A DNA stretch of 64,000 nucleotides from contig NC_080168.1 of NCBI RefSeq assembly GCF_950295315.1, forward strand, positions 73,884,553 through 73,948,552. Direction: 5' to 3'. Of this stretch, positions 10,654-22,300 are shown in pieces. A program made the translations under genes and the position numbers. Below the pieces are notes generated by a model, which saw only the letters and a list, made by a program, of their open reading frames with translations, was not told where the DNA came from and searched no databases. Origin of the DNA: Erinaceus europaeus. Lineage: Eukaryota; Chordata; Mammalia; Eulipotyphla; Erinaceidae. The stretch's first letter is position 1. Each line of letters starts with the position of its first letter.

Positions 10654-10685
10654 GGAAAGCTCCTTCAGAGAACACAAGTACAAGT

Positions 10686-10788
10686 ACGGGGGTAGAAACT
10701 CTCATGCCTGAGGTTCCAGGTTCAGTTCCCCGCATCACCATAAACCAGAGCTGAACAGTGCTCTGGTATTAAACAAACAAACAAAAAA
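10686..10788 (+). mobile_element. Short SINE, type C, next to the TNFSF11 promoter
   Basis: Partial tRNA-like unit (actctcatgcctgaggttcc, then atcaccataaaccagagct). Flanking duplication CAGAGAACAC(A/T)AGTACAAG at 10666 and 10789. It is the repeat closest to the promoter. Confidence 0.8.
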
Positions 10789-10999
10789 CAGAGAACACTA
10801 GTACAAGGTAACAACTTTGGTCACAGAGGGCAGGGCCTTCTATGCTACCCCTTCATTGCTCGCCCTCCCCAGCCCGTCCCCAGGCCCTCAGCTGAAGGTG
10901 GGCAAGCGGTTTGGGAGCTGCGGGAAGAGCAGCAGCCCCTCCAGCCCGGGGGCCAGGGGAGGAGGCCGGGCTGCGGCGAGGGAGGGAGGCGGGGGAGCA

Positions 11000-11006
11000 G
11001 GGCGGG
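11000..11006 (+). promoter_or_regulatory. TNFSF11: GC box (Sp/KLF-type)
   Basis: GGGCGGG lies about 56 bp upstream of the TATA box, in a G-rich run beginning near 10950. It fits an Sp1/KLF site; binding is inferred only. Confidence 0.5.
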
Positions 11007-11033
11007 AGCGGAGAGGCCGCGACGCCCCGGCTG

Positions 11034-11038
11034 ATTGG
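11034..11038 (-). promoter_or_regulatory. TNFSF11: Inverted CCAAT box
   Basis: ATTGG (within CTGATTGGCT) is an inverted CCAAT, 24 bp before the TATA box. This is a usual NF-Y-type position. An inverted CAAT box has been described for the murine gene, as I recall. Confidence 0.6.
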
Positions 11039-11061
11039 CTCCCAGCGCCTGGGGGGCGCTG

Positions 11062-11067
11062 TATAAG
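11062..11067 (+). promoter_or_regulatory. TNFSF11: TATA box of TNFSF11
   Basis: TATAAG lies 120 bp before the initiator ATG, in a GC-rich setting. This predicts a transcription start near 11090-11097 and a 5'UTR of about 90-100 nt without any ATG. Confidence 0.7.
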
Positions 11068-11091
11068 GACAGGGCGCCCTGTCCGCGCGTC

Positions 11092-11186
11092 CAGGAGTTC
11101 TGCCCGGCTCACCGCGCCCCGCCTGGGTCCCGGCCCCGCGACTGGGGCGGACGAGGCGGACAGTGAGCCGGGAAGGAGCGAGCGCC
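11092..11186 (+). other. TNFSF11: Predicted TNFSF11 5'UTR
   Basis: The start is inferred as about 30 bp downstream of the TATA box and is not seen directly. The leader is very GC-rich and has no upstream ATG. The initiator context is GCGCCATGC, with purine at -3. Confidence 0.55.
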
Positions 11187-11378
11187 ATGCGCCGCACCAG
11201 CCGCGACTATAGCAAGTCCCTGCGCGGCGCCGAGGAGATGGGCAGCGGGGCCGCCCCGCACGAGAGCCCCCCTCCGCCGGCGCCCGCCGCGCCCCGCTCG
11301 CTCTTCCCCGCGCTGCTGGGGCTGGGGCTGGGCCAGGTGGCCTGCAGCGTGGCGCTTTTCCTCTACTTCCGAGCGCAG
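11187..11378 (+). CDS. TNFSF11: TNFSF11 exon 1, coding part (residues 1-64)
   Basis: This exon encodes the cytoplasmic tail and the whole signal-anchor helix. It starts [14 protein letters not shown], a clear RANKL N-terminus. A Pro/Ala-rich run (about residues 28-36) leads into the hydrophobic stretch [20 protein letters not shown] (42-61), followed by RAQ. The donor is CAG|gtgaga at 11379 and the exon ends in phase 0. The human equivalent, from memory, has 73 residues, so this one lacks nine in the Pro/His/Ala-rich part. The exon is very GC-rich and lies inside the CpG island. Confidence 0.97.
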
Positions 11379-14300
11379 GTGAGAGTGGGTGCCGCCTGCG
11401 GGTTGGGGGCGCACGGGGGAGCCCCCCGCGCTCGGAACTCCGAGTCTACTCCCCACTAGCCCCGCAGACACGGAGGGGGTGTGGCTGGGGTGCACCTGGG
11501 CGCGCGCACCCACCTTGGCGCTTTGCGCACGCAGAGCCGGGCGCTGGCCATAGCCACCGAGCATTTGAATCTCCCCCGGAGACGCCGCATTGGCCGCTGT
11601 CTCCCGGCTAACTGCGTCGCCTTGGAGCTCGGCGCCTCCGCACATAGGCACCTGTCTTCCCGCCCTGCGCTTCGGGAGGGTGGCGGGAACCGGCCGCTCC
11701 AGGGCCGCGGGGCACGCGGGGCGGGTAGCGGGCTGGGAGCCGGGGGGCAGAGAGGAAGGGGTGGATGTGTAATAGCATGCTTTCTGGCGGTTTGAGCTCG
11801 CGTGTTTTCTTGGAAATTGCAGTGCAGTCAGTTGGATTCATTCAAATGTTCTTGTCTGATGATGTGAACTTTTTTTTCCTCAGAGGAAGTGGGGGGCTGA
11901 CGGTGCAATTTCTTTCTTTCTTTCTTTTTTTCTTCTTCTTTATGGGAAAAGAGTTTTGGGTCTTGGACTTCACTGAGTTCAGATTCAAAGGTGATTACTA
12001 AAACTGGATGCATCAAAACAGCCCCCACCGCACACACTGGGGACCCCCTGTAATTGCATTTTGTCATGGACAGCTTTAGAAATCCTGTAAGCTGTGCTTC
12101 TCAAAAAGTTGTTTTTTTTAATGCATTAATAAAAGCAACTTTTACATATGGCCATTGGTACCTTAGCGGCATATTAGCACATTATTATTATTTATTATTA
12201 TCTTCCTACTATTATTATTACCAGAGCAATGCTCAGCAGTTTTATGGTGGTTCTGGGGATTAATTTTGAGATTTGAGAGCCCCAGGAATGAAAGTCTTTT
12301 TGCATGACGACTATTCATCTCCCCAGCTAACATACACTTTTAAGAGGTGTGAAACTGTGTCCTCAAAACATGCACATCCCTATAAACCATTGACACCTCA
12401 ATTTCAAACACCTTTACCTAATGACTTTTACCCCTAAAAATACAACTTGTGAGTTGTAGCACAGATTATGCAAACCTGTATTCAAAAGTGGTGAAACATT
12501 TATTTTGTTGGATTATGCTGCAATCAGAAATGAGTGGTTTTATCCATTTTTGCCTTCCAGAATGCACCCCCACACACACATTTAATATCTGTGTATTGAG
12601 CACCTGTGTTGCACATGGTAGGTACTATTCATGGCCTTGGAGGATGAGTTAAGGACCATTCATTCAAGTCTCTGTCCACCTAATGTGTGCATGGCTTGGT
12701 GCCAGATAAGGAAGGAACTTAGAAGAAAAGACTAAACATTCATAGTCACACAAGAGCAGCCTTTACAAAAAGGAAGAAAGGTTTAGTATTTCTTTACCTG
12801 TAGTCATTTCTAATACTACAGGGGTATTTTGGGAGCCAAGTGAATGTTCACCATATAAAGAGCAGCAGGCAATAAACAACGTTCTAGGGCTCACTAGTGA
12901 CTTACGCTGGCACAAGTAGTGGGAATCTTAGTGGCTTTGTAAGGAAGAGTGGTCTTCTGGGCTCTCATTATATTGATAGATGTTTGGTCTATCCTTAGGA
13001 ACTGTCAGTATTAATGGTCTGGCATTTGGATATATTTACCACATACATACCATGCAAACTCCTATCATGACTTAGCAGTCTTGATACCACTTGAATAGTG
13101 AACTCTGAAAACCCATCCAAAATAAACATGAGTTAGCAAACATGGCCAGAATTTTTCATTTGGTGAATTTAATACCTGTAGATCTCTGGGAGTTTTCTGA
13201 AATGTCATGAAGACTGAGTTTCTCTAAGACTTGTAAAAATGCATTAGCCATCATCCTGAAGCCAATTTCGCACTTCATTTTAAAAAGGTCAGATATTTCA
13301 ATAAAGAAATAATATTTGGAGCAATCTGTTCATAGGAATACAGTCACTAGATCTGGTTGTATTTTACTGAGCAAGGTGTCTTTATTTTTGACGCATAAAG
13401 GACTCCTAATTAGTTGGACATACATTTTGAAGTGGTTACAAATGAAATGCTGTGATGTTTAGAATTTGTTTCTTTGTTTGCTTTTTCAGAAAAAGATTTA
13501 TTTATTACATGTGGGGAAGTTTCACATCACACACACACAGCCACGGGGTGGGGGGTGGGGGGTGGAGGGTGGATATTTTTGTGATTCTGGGGATCAAACC
13601 AGGAACCAAGGTGTGAAGGTTTATTGTTCTGCAAGAATTTATTTCTCTAGCTGCTAAAACTTGTTTTGGTATAATACATGGGGAGCAAGGGAACAGGGAA
13701 CTTTTTTACTTCTAGATAAAACAATATTGGTATGTTTTCATAATTGTGTGTATTTGATGATCATTGGGAGGGTAATTGTACAGTTCTTAACACTTTAATA
13801 TATAGGCAGGAGGCTGGCTGTTCCCCAAAGTTTTGGCTAAGGGAATAGAATCAGTTGACCTGTCACTGATTTAATATTTCCACTTATCATAGTTCCTTTG
13901 CATTAGGATTCAGTACTAAGTAAAAGATACTTTTATTATTTCCACTGAAGCTGTGAGTCAACTACTTAGGGTTTTGTAACACATTTGAATTAGAATGAAA
14001 TCATTTGGTATCAGGTAATACTTCTGCATTTTACAGTAAAAGATGAGAAAAATGGAGCAAGTAGCAGTGTTTTGTCGGGGGGGGGCACTCTGAAAATTCT
14101 CGAGAAAGCAATTTAATTTTAAATTTATTTAAAAGTGCACAGACTAGTATAAAAATTTCAGTGACTTAAAAATCCCTTTTCAACTCATGTCTGAATATTT
14201 ACAAATGATTTAGACTCATGAGTGTTTGTAGATTGTCTCTGCCTAGATTAAAAAACAAAACAAAAAACTGTACTAGTTCCAGTATAGACTGGCTCCCACC

Positions 14301-17300
14301 ACTCTGGAGCCTCCCCCCACCCCCAATCAAACTTGCCAAAGAAAAAAATAGCTTGTGGCTTTTGCTATATATTTACCACATAGTATTCATACTTTGGTTT
14401 ACAAAGGCAAAAGAAAAAGAAACTTTGAAAAAGTTGCTTGTAAAATGTGTGTGCTTTTTTTTTCCTTCAAACATTCATGACCATATTCAAAGTTTTGAGT
14501 TGAATGCTTCCAAGATAAGCTTTTCCGAAAACTCAAACTGCTACCCTTTGAAACCCTTTCATCAAGTCCCCCCTTCCCCCTCCCCTTGATCACATAGCAT
14601 CTCCCTGCTACCCCAAGAGCAGCTGCTGTTGTGAATCTGTTATAGAGGTGTGCAGGCTGCCTGCTTGAAAGAAGCAGATAACGCAGTGGCACAAATGTCA
14701 ACATCCTCTCTCAGTTCACCTTGAAAATGATTAAGTTTCAAGGAAGTTAAAAAAAAAAAAAAGTACTTATTTCTCATGAACTACCTCATCTGATAAATGC
14801 ACTTTCAAAAAGTTCATCTAAATCAGATAGTCAAGGCTCAGTGATGTTTCCTATGTCTGTCCAATGAATTCATCTGTGACTCCGTTAGCTGTGATTTGGG
14901 GTGCATTTCTGTGAAATAAAGGGGCTGCTTCCTCCACCCCAGCCTTTTTAGTACCTAGTGAATTCAATTTACTGGGAGGTGGGGTTGGGGGTGTTTCAAG
15001 TGGTTTGCTACACTAGAAATACTCCCATTTCAGATTTGTAATGTGCAAACTATCGAGTAGCTAAAATAAACCAGAAAGGAACATTATACAGACTGCAGTG
15101 TTCCAGGGAGTAGCTCTTTGGGTGGGAAATACATTCCTTGTGCCCCTAGATGTGATGAGGGTTGTGGAGTGTCTCATACCAACTCTGTTCTCTGTCCTGC
15201 AGCCCCTCCCATGGGGAAACCACAGGCACACAAGTCCTCCTTCCCTCTGTGTGTGGCTGACCCCCACCCAGAATCTCTGTCCTTTTCTCCTGCTCTCCAT
15301 TTTCAAGAAAGGAGAGCTGCTTGAGCACTGAAATGAAAACTCAGTTGATCCTAGGAAGAAAATACATTTCTAACGCTTGATCCTTAAGAAATATTGATGA
15401 CTATCTGTATTAATTAGGTATGCCAGGTTTGATGACTGCTTTTAGGGGAATAGTGAGTAGTTGGTATGTTTTGGCTTTAATGTTGCTCTCAAGTAGTGGT
15501 TTTCAGTTGTACTTTTGAAGCATTTTGAGAGTCAGTTTGCCCCCTTACAGAGGAAAATTGATTAAATCAGCTTGTGGTGGGTTCAGGGAATGAACTTTTT
15601 TTTTTAAAAAAAAACAAGAGATGAGTCAAAATCTTTATATCTCTTTGCATCAAATTTATCCCTTGGGATTGTAGCATTTTTGTACTAATAGGTGTTACTT
15701 GTGAACAATTTGAATCTGTGTCGAAGGAAACCTGAAGTCATTTTTATCACAGAAAATCTTATTTGCATATTTGATAATTTAAACATTTCTCAAACTGTAA
15801 TGTTTATTAGAATCACCTGAGCTCTGAGTAAAACGAGCCACACAGAATGAAATAGCTTTTTTAACCTCCTCCAGGTGCACCTACCCACAACCTGCAGGTA
15901 CTAGGACTACCTTTAGTAGTGGAGTGTGGTGACTCCTGCTTCTGTTAGGAGGTGCTTAGCTTGGCAGACAGAGGAGCAGTTGATCTAATTTTAGGGTCCT
16001 CAGGCATTTCCCTACTAATACCACATTGTTCCTTGAGCTCAGCAGTTTTCTGGTGGTGAGTGTGCTGTGACCTTTGCCCTATTCTTCATCCTCCAGGTCT
16101 GAACTCAGTGACCTGACATATAAGTTTCTCTGGCTTCTCTGGTTTTGTGGGATAATTATTGGCATAAGGTTGTTTGTCCTTTTTTTGGCATATGATTGAA
16201 AGCAACATTAAAAACTCATGTGTTATAATTTATACTAATTATTTGAGGCAATATGAAAAATGTGGGTTGCAAATAATTTCACTTAATGAGCTCGTCCTCT
16301 CTCCCTCTCTCCCTCTCTCCCTCTCTCCCTCTCTCCCTCTCTCTCCCTCTCTCTCCCTCTTTCTCCCTCTCTCTCCCTCTCTCTCCCTCTCTCTCCCTCT
16401 CTTTCCCCTCCCTCCCCTCCCTCCCCTCCCTTTCTCCCTCCCTCTCTCCCTCATGGTTCTAGATATTCCTTAGGTTTATAAGACCAGAATGATAAAATTT
16501 ATACTTCATGGTATGTATTTGTTGAAAGGCTACAATTTCATTTTGAGAATTTCTGGTGGCCAATTAGTAAACCTGCACTTTTTTTTTTCTGAATTTCTTT
16601 TAAAATGACAATTTAACTGCAGAATGAGAAAGTTGGTGTTGACTGGACCTCGGTTGTATAACTTATTTTTAAATATTTATTTTATTTATTTATTCCCTTT
16701 TGTTGCCCTTGTTGTTTTATTGTTGTAGTTATTGTTGTTGTCGTTGTTGTTGGATAGGACAGAGAGAAATGGAAAGAGGAGGGAAAGACAGAGTGGGGGG
16801 AGACAAAGAGGGGGAGAGAAAGATAGAAACCTGCAGACCTGCTTGTGAAGCCACTCCTGCAGGTGGGGAGCCAGGGCTTGAACCGGGATCCTTAAGCCGG
16901 TCCTTGCGCTTTGTGCTACCTGCGCTTAACCCACTTAGTATGACTACCCCCCCCATCCAGTTTTTAACCTACCAGTATGAAAATACTCATGAAGCATCTG
17001 GAAAGGGGACAAGGTCCATAATTAAAATAACCCACCCTCAGTTATCTCCATGCTTTACTTGAAAGCTGAAACTACAGTAAAGACTTTGTCATAGATCCTG
17101 AAAGAGAAGTTGGGAGAGAGATGCAGGGGTAGTGGGTGGGTAGGTTGTGGTACTTCAGGAATTGCTGATCCGGCACCTGTCAACCTTAAGATCAGTCGAT
17201 AACTTGCTGACGCTATTTGGGGTGGAACACACCCTTACATTATAAGAATTTTAGTATACTTCCCTTCTCAGCTTAATGTGACACCAAATATGATCATATA

Positions 17301-18187
17301 TCCACTGCCACTGGTCAGTGGCATCCCCTGAGCTGAAAAACACTGATGAGAGGTCCAACACAGATGGAATTATGCTCATGGCATTGGGTTCTCCAGGGAA
17401 GCAGGGACTAGATCTCTCCTCCTTTAATTGATTAAAGAATGTATTTGTTAAGGACAAAGACCAGGCTAACATGGGAGCTAAAGGCAATGTTAATTTTCCC
17501 AGAGTTATACAAACCAACTGCATGTGACTTTGTTGACCCATCTCCTCAAGGACATTCATACTATTTTTTTTTTTTAATTTCCCCATGAATCTTTCATGTG
17601 CACTTGTATTTGGGTATGAGAGTCAACTATTCATAAAAATGAGTAAGGTAAAATTTTAAATCATTGAGGATAACTGTACTCCTTGTTAATAGCTGAGGGC
17701 ATAAAGTCTCTAGCATCATGAATATTTTTGTCTTTCTGTCACACTTGCTTAAATAGTAAAATAATTAAGGACAATTGGTCTAAGACCCTTGTGTTCTTCT
17801 CTTCAGATGGATCCTAATAGAATATCAGAAGATGACACTCACTGCATTAATAGAATTTTCAAACTTCAGGAGAATGCAGATTTGCAAGACACAACTCTGG
17901 AAAGTCAAGACTCAAAATTAATACCTGATTCCTGTAAGAGAATTAAGCAGGCCTTTCAAGCAGCTGTGCAAAAGGTGAGTTGCATTTGAGGTTCTAAGTC
18001 AAAGATCCTTGCTGCCTGCTGAAACTCATGCTGGCTAAGTTCTTTTGACTGTATTCTTTTTGTTTTAATCCTTTATAAAAGAGTTAAGAAGAACCTGTCA
18101 GGGGGCATCAACAGAACTCCTTTGAAGTTGGTAATAGTCACTTTTGGTGAAGGGAAATATTCATACAGATATCTTCTTTCTTTCTTT

Positions 18188-18231
<44 letters not shown>

Positions 18232-19301
18232 TTTTAAGATAATGGATTTAAATTCATACTTGAAAAGGGACAAAGATGGTTTGTGGTAGTCAAAGGGTCA
18301 GTTTACTAGTTTGAATTCCCTGACCTAGAAACCATTCCCTTAGTTCACAAGACTCTGGTAGCTGTTTCCTCTGTCTTTGGTTTTGTAATGGTAGGATCCC
18401 CTGTTCCACATCTGTTGCTTCAGGACTCTGTTGAGAATAAGTGTAACTGATCTACTGTTGTCATCTGTGGTGAGGAGACAGGCAAGTGGAGCAGGAAGTG
18501 ATGTGGGTGAGAAGGAAGGAGATGGGGGCTGAGACAACCAGGGACTCCTTTTTCATCAACAACTACAACAGAGAGACACTTGATTCAGTGTTCACATGCC
18601 TGCCTTATTTCCCCCGGATAATGCCACTTGAGAAAATGCTACAGCCTTATAATTGTTTTATTGAATAACTTCATACAAGATTGGGGGAAAGCCCGTGCAT
18701 ACCTGGGGCAACGAGTGTTATTTGCATGTTTGTCCCTGTGGATTTTAACATCCACACAGGCACCCACACCGCACCGGCACCTCTGCCTGCAAGCTCCTCC
18801 ACTTACCTCAGATCTTATCTTAAAATTCGAAAATTCTTAAGATCTAGAGTTTTTATTTAGTTTATTTTTGAAAAAAAAAATCAATGTGGTGTTGTTTTAC
18901 AATGAGGTAAAGGTAGGGGCATGCAGCTGTTTTGGAAAATCCTTAAAAGTCAGTAACTTCATCAAATTTAAGAGATCGCCAATTTTCACCTCCCTTTGCT
19001 TTTTCGTACATAGCAAAGAAATCAAAATGTGTTGACTAAAAACCGGAACATGATCATTGTAAACTGGGCATGTTTTACTTTCAGCTACTCAGATGTAAAA
19101 TGGTGTGCTTCAAAGAATCATTAAAGTACACATTGCTCAGATGCCTGTAAAAAGGGCATATTACTTCTAAACATTACATTTGCTTTCTCATTAATTTGTT
19201 GGGGCTTAGCTTTATGCAGTAAGTGCAATATTTGTAACCATGACTTTAAATTTGGTTTTCTTTTTGTTTTATATTGTACTTTTTGGACTTTAGCAAAAAT
19301 C

Positions 19302-19350
<49 letters not shown>

Positions 19351-22300
19351 TTTCCCCTTAGAGACAAGGAGGTGGGGTGTGGGAGAGTAAGGGACCTTAC
19401 AGCACCAAAGCTTCCTTCAGTGCAGTACGGGTGAGGCTGGAACCTGGGTTGCATATATGGCAAAGCAGTGCACCATTACTTCATTTTATAAAATAACTTT
19501 CTTTGTATAATATTTATATTTTGCTTATTTATTTTTAAAGAGAGGAAGACCAAAGCACTGCTCAGCTCTGGCTTATGGTGATGCTGGGGACTGAACCTGG
19601 GACCTCAGAGCCTCAGGCATGAAAGCTTTTTCTGTAACCATTATGCTGTCTCCCCATCTCATTACTTCATTTTCCTTAAACTGTTTTTGATCCCGTCTCC
19701 TAAATACTGAATGATGTATCCACGTGCTTATTTACGTGCAACTAGAGTTAACCCATTACTTCAAAACTGAGCCCTTAATTATGGTAATTTCTGGCCAAGT
19801 AAACAAATCCTTCATTTCTCTTCAGATCAACTCATGTCTCTTCTTAAAATGGAGAAATAAACTTTTGATTTCATCAGTGTTCTGGTTAAATAATATGTAA
19901 TTTGGGTTTCTTCTAGAAAATAAGTATGCAAGATTGGTCAAGATAATTGTGAAAAATAACATATACCATTGCAATGTATTTATGAAATGTGAGAATGGTT
20001 TGGCAGGTCAAAAGACAAACAGCACTGTCCTCATAGATACTGAGAAGTGATTGGCGAAGTTTTGTATTTCCTTTTGCTGTAGAAAACCCACCAGAAAATA
20101 CAGTGAGGTAGCCTCCTCATGTTTTGCCGCTTCACTCTAACTGGAAGTGAGCTGATGAGAGGGATGAGAGAGTCGCTCCTCAGCAGAAACACTGTGAGGG
20201 TGCGCTCAGTCTTCACACCCTCACATGCTCAACGTTGCTTCCAATACTCCAGTTAATGTGATCACACGTGAGAATAAACTAAGAAAAAACACATGCAGAG
20301 GAGGCAAAATTTGCTTCCTCACTTTATGTGATATGATTATATTCTTGGGAACATCTAAAGAAACTGGAGAAACAGAAAACAGAATGAGTTTGTAAAAATT
20401 AAGATAATTACTATCACATTTTAATAGTCATAGACAAGAATCATTAGCTGTCTGCCTTTCAAACAGTAATGAGAGAATGTGACAGACTCAATTCATATTA
20501 AGTCCCTAAAAATAAACTTAGGGGAAGGGGAGATAGCATAATGGTTATGCAAAGAGACTCTCATGCATGAGGTTCAAACTCCTGGATTCAATCCCCAGCA
20601 CCAAGGTAAGCCAGAAATGGGCAGTGCTCTGGTAAAATAAATAAATAAATAATAAACATAACAATGAATGAACAAAGCTTCTATGAATAAAACTAGGAAA
20701 CCCCACAGAGGTGCTTAAGACAGGATTTGATAGTGTAAAGACTTGAAGACACAAAGTCACAACCATGATTACAGTATAAACTTGGGCAAAGGATAGAAGA
20801 CAAGTGTGTGGAATAGCAGAGAACTCAATATGTTTAGGTATGTGTGTGAGTAAATGCAGTGTAAAATCATTTAAAATAAGGGGGGCATACTTTGTATTAT
20901 TCAAAATGGTTTTGATGCCTTTGGGACAGTTTTACTATTTTTTTAAAAGAATTTATATATTTATTCATGAGAAAGATAAAGAACCATACGTCACTCTAGA
21001 ACATATATTGCCGGGGATTGAACTCCTTGGGATCTCATGGTTGAGAATCCAATGCTTTATGCCACCTCCCACACCACCAGTTTTATTATTTTTTTAAGTG
21101 GATGACCTTAGAACATGTCTTCAGTGAAAACCCATCCCAGATGGAGAAAGTGGACCACCCCCCCTACCCCCAGTTATGCTGCTGCTCTGTTGTTCTGGAG
21201 ACCTTTTGTTCTCCAGCTGCCTCATTAGAATATACTGTTCAGTGTCCTGTCTGGAGATTTCTTCAGTGGATGTCTTAGTAGTTAGTATGAAAGCTAAATC
21301 TGAACTGAAAGAGGCTGATGAGCAACGTGGTGAACAGTCACTATTTTCAGAGCCTTTTAGAGACATGGTACTTCACTCCAAGAGTACCACTAACTGTGAG
21401 AAATTCAGTCCCTGGCAAACCAGAAAGACAAAGATTTGTGGGCAGACCAGAATACTGAGTTGCTCTTACTTGAAGACGCAGGCTCCCTCTCACTAGTAGT
21501 GTGACTCACAGTGTGATTAGAACTTTATTTGTTCTTACTGTGCTTTAGAATTTTATCAATTAGATGTAGGTAATACGATTACACATGGATGATCCCTTTT
21601 GAAGAAGGAGGAGCTGTGATAATATGCCAATCTATGCTTGGAGATGAAAGATGCCAGTTGTTCCCCAACCCCGCCCCAGGAAAAGGATGTTTAGGAAGGA
21701 GACGAGCATTACCCACACCTTATCGTAGGAAGCAATCCATGTGTATTAAGTGCTCATATTGTGCTAGGCACTTGGGCATAAGCTCTGTATTCAAGGACTT
21801 ACTCTCCTCTTCTGCTTGCCAAGTAACAGTTTGCCAAGTGTGTTGTACTTTGATGAGGATTATAGGTTAATGTGACATTCTAAACTTCTTGCCAAAATAA
21901 TCAGATTTTTCATTTTTCTTGCCAGTGCTGAAAATAGGATGTGTGTATCAGACATTCATAAGTAGATTTGTATCTTCATTTTAGTTTTAATATAGCTATT
22001 GAATGAACCCAAAAAATGAAATTATATGTGTGGCTGTAATTATTATTGAGAGATCAGTGGTAACAAACGTTAGACATAAGCATAATATTACATTATATGT
22101 GTGCAAAAAAGTGGTGTTTACCCAGCCTGTCTCTGGTCAGACCAGTAATGCTATGCTGTTTTTTCTACTCGTTTTTTTTTTTTTTTTTTTTTTTGTGGCT
22201 GGAGTTTCTTGGCTTCATTTCCCCTTTAGCACAGAACCCTGAAGCCCTCCCTCTTAGTGATCCAGCCCTACCGACCACAATTTACAAAGTCTCTCATAAC

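Larger units (their letters stand above)
10860..11780. promoter_or_regulatory. TNFSF11: CpG island over the TNFSF11 promoter and exon 1
   Basis: A sharp rise in G+C and CpG starts just after the promoter-proximal SINE and ends near 11780 in intron 1. The surrounding DNA is AT-rich and CpG-poor. It contains the core promoter, 5'UTR and exon 1. The boundaries are judged by eye. Confidence 0.85.
11379..17806 (+). other. TNFSF11: Intron 1 of TNFSF11
   Basis: This 6.4 kb phase 0 intron has GT-AG ends. The first 400 bp belong to the CpG island. From about 12300 to 16660 it is unusually free of full SINEs; only old fragments near 12.2 and 13.5 kb are seen. A long pyrimidine tract lies at 16296-16452 and one reverse B-type SINE at 16665-16960. 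I see no coding sequence in it. Confidence 0.85.

Noticed and set aside
10297..10754. Overlapping open frames of about 100-130 codons on both strands
   Set aside because: They come from the pyrimidine minisatellite, which has few stops in any frame.
10817..11651. Long open frames on both strands over the CpG island
   Set aside because: High GC makes stops rare. Only the RANKL exon 1 frame has a matching known protein and a splice donor at the right place.
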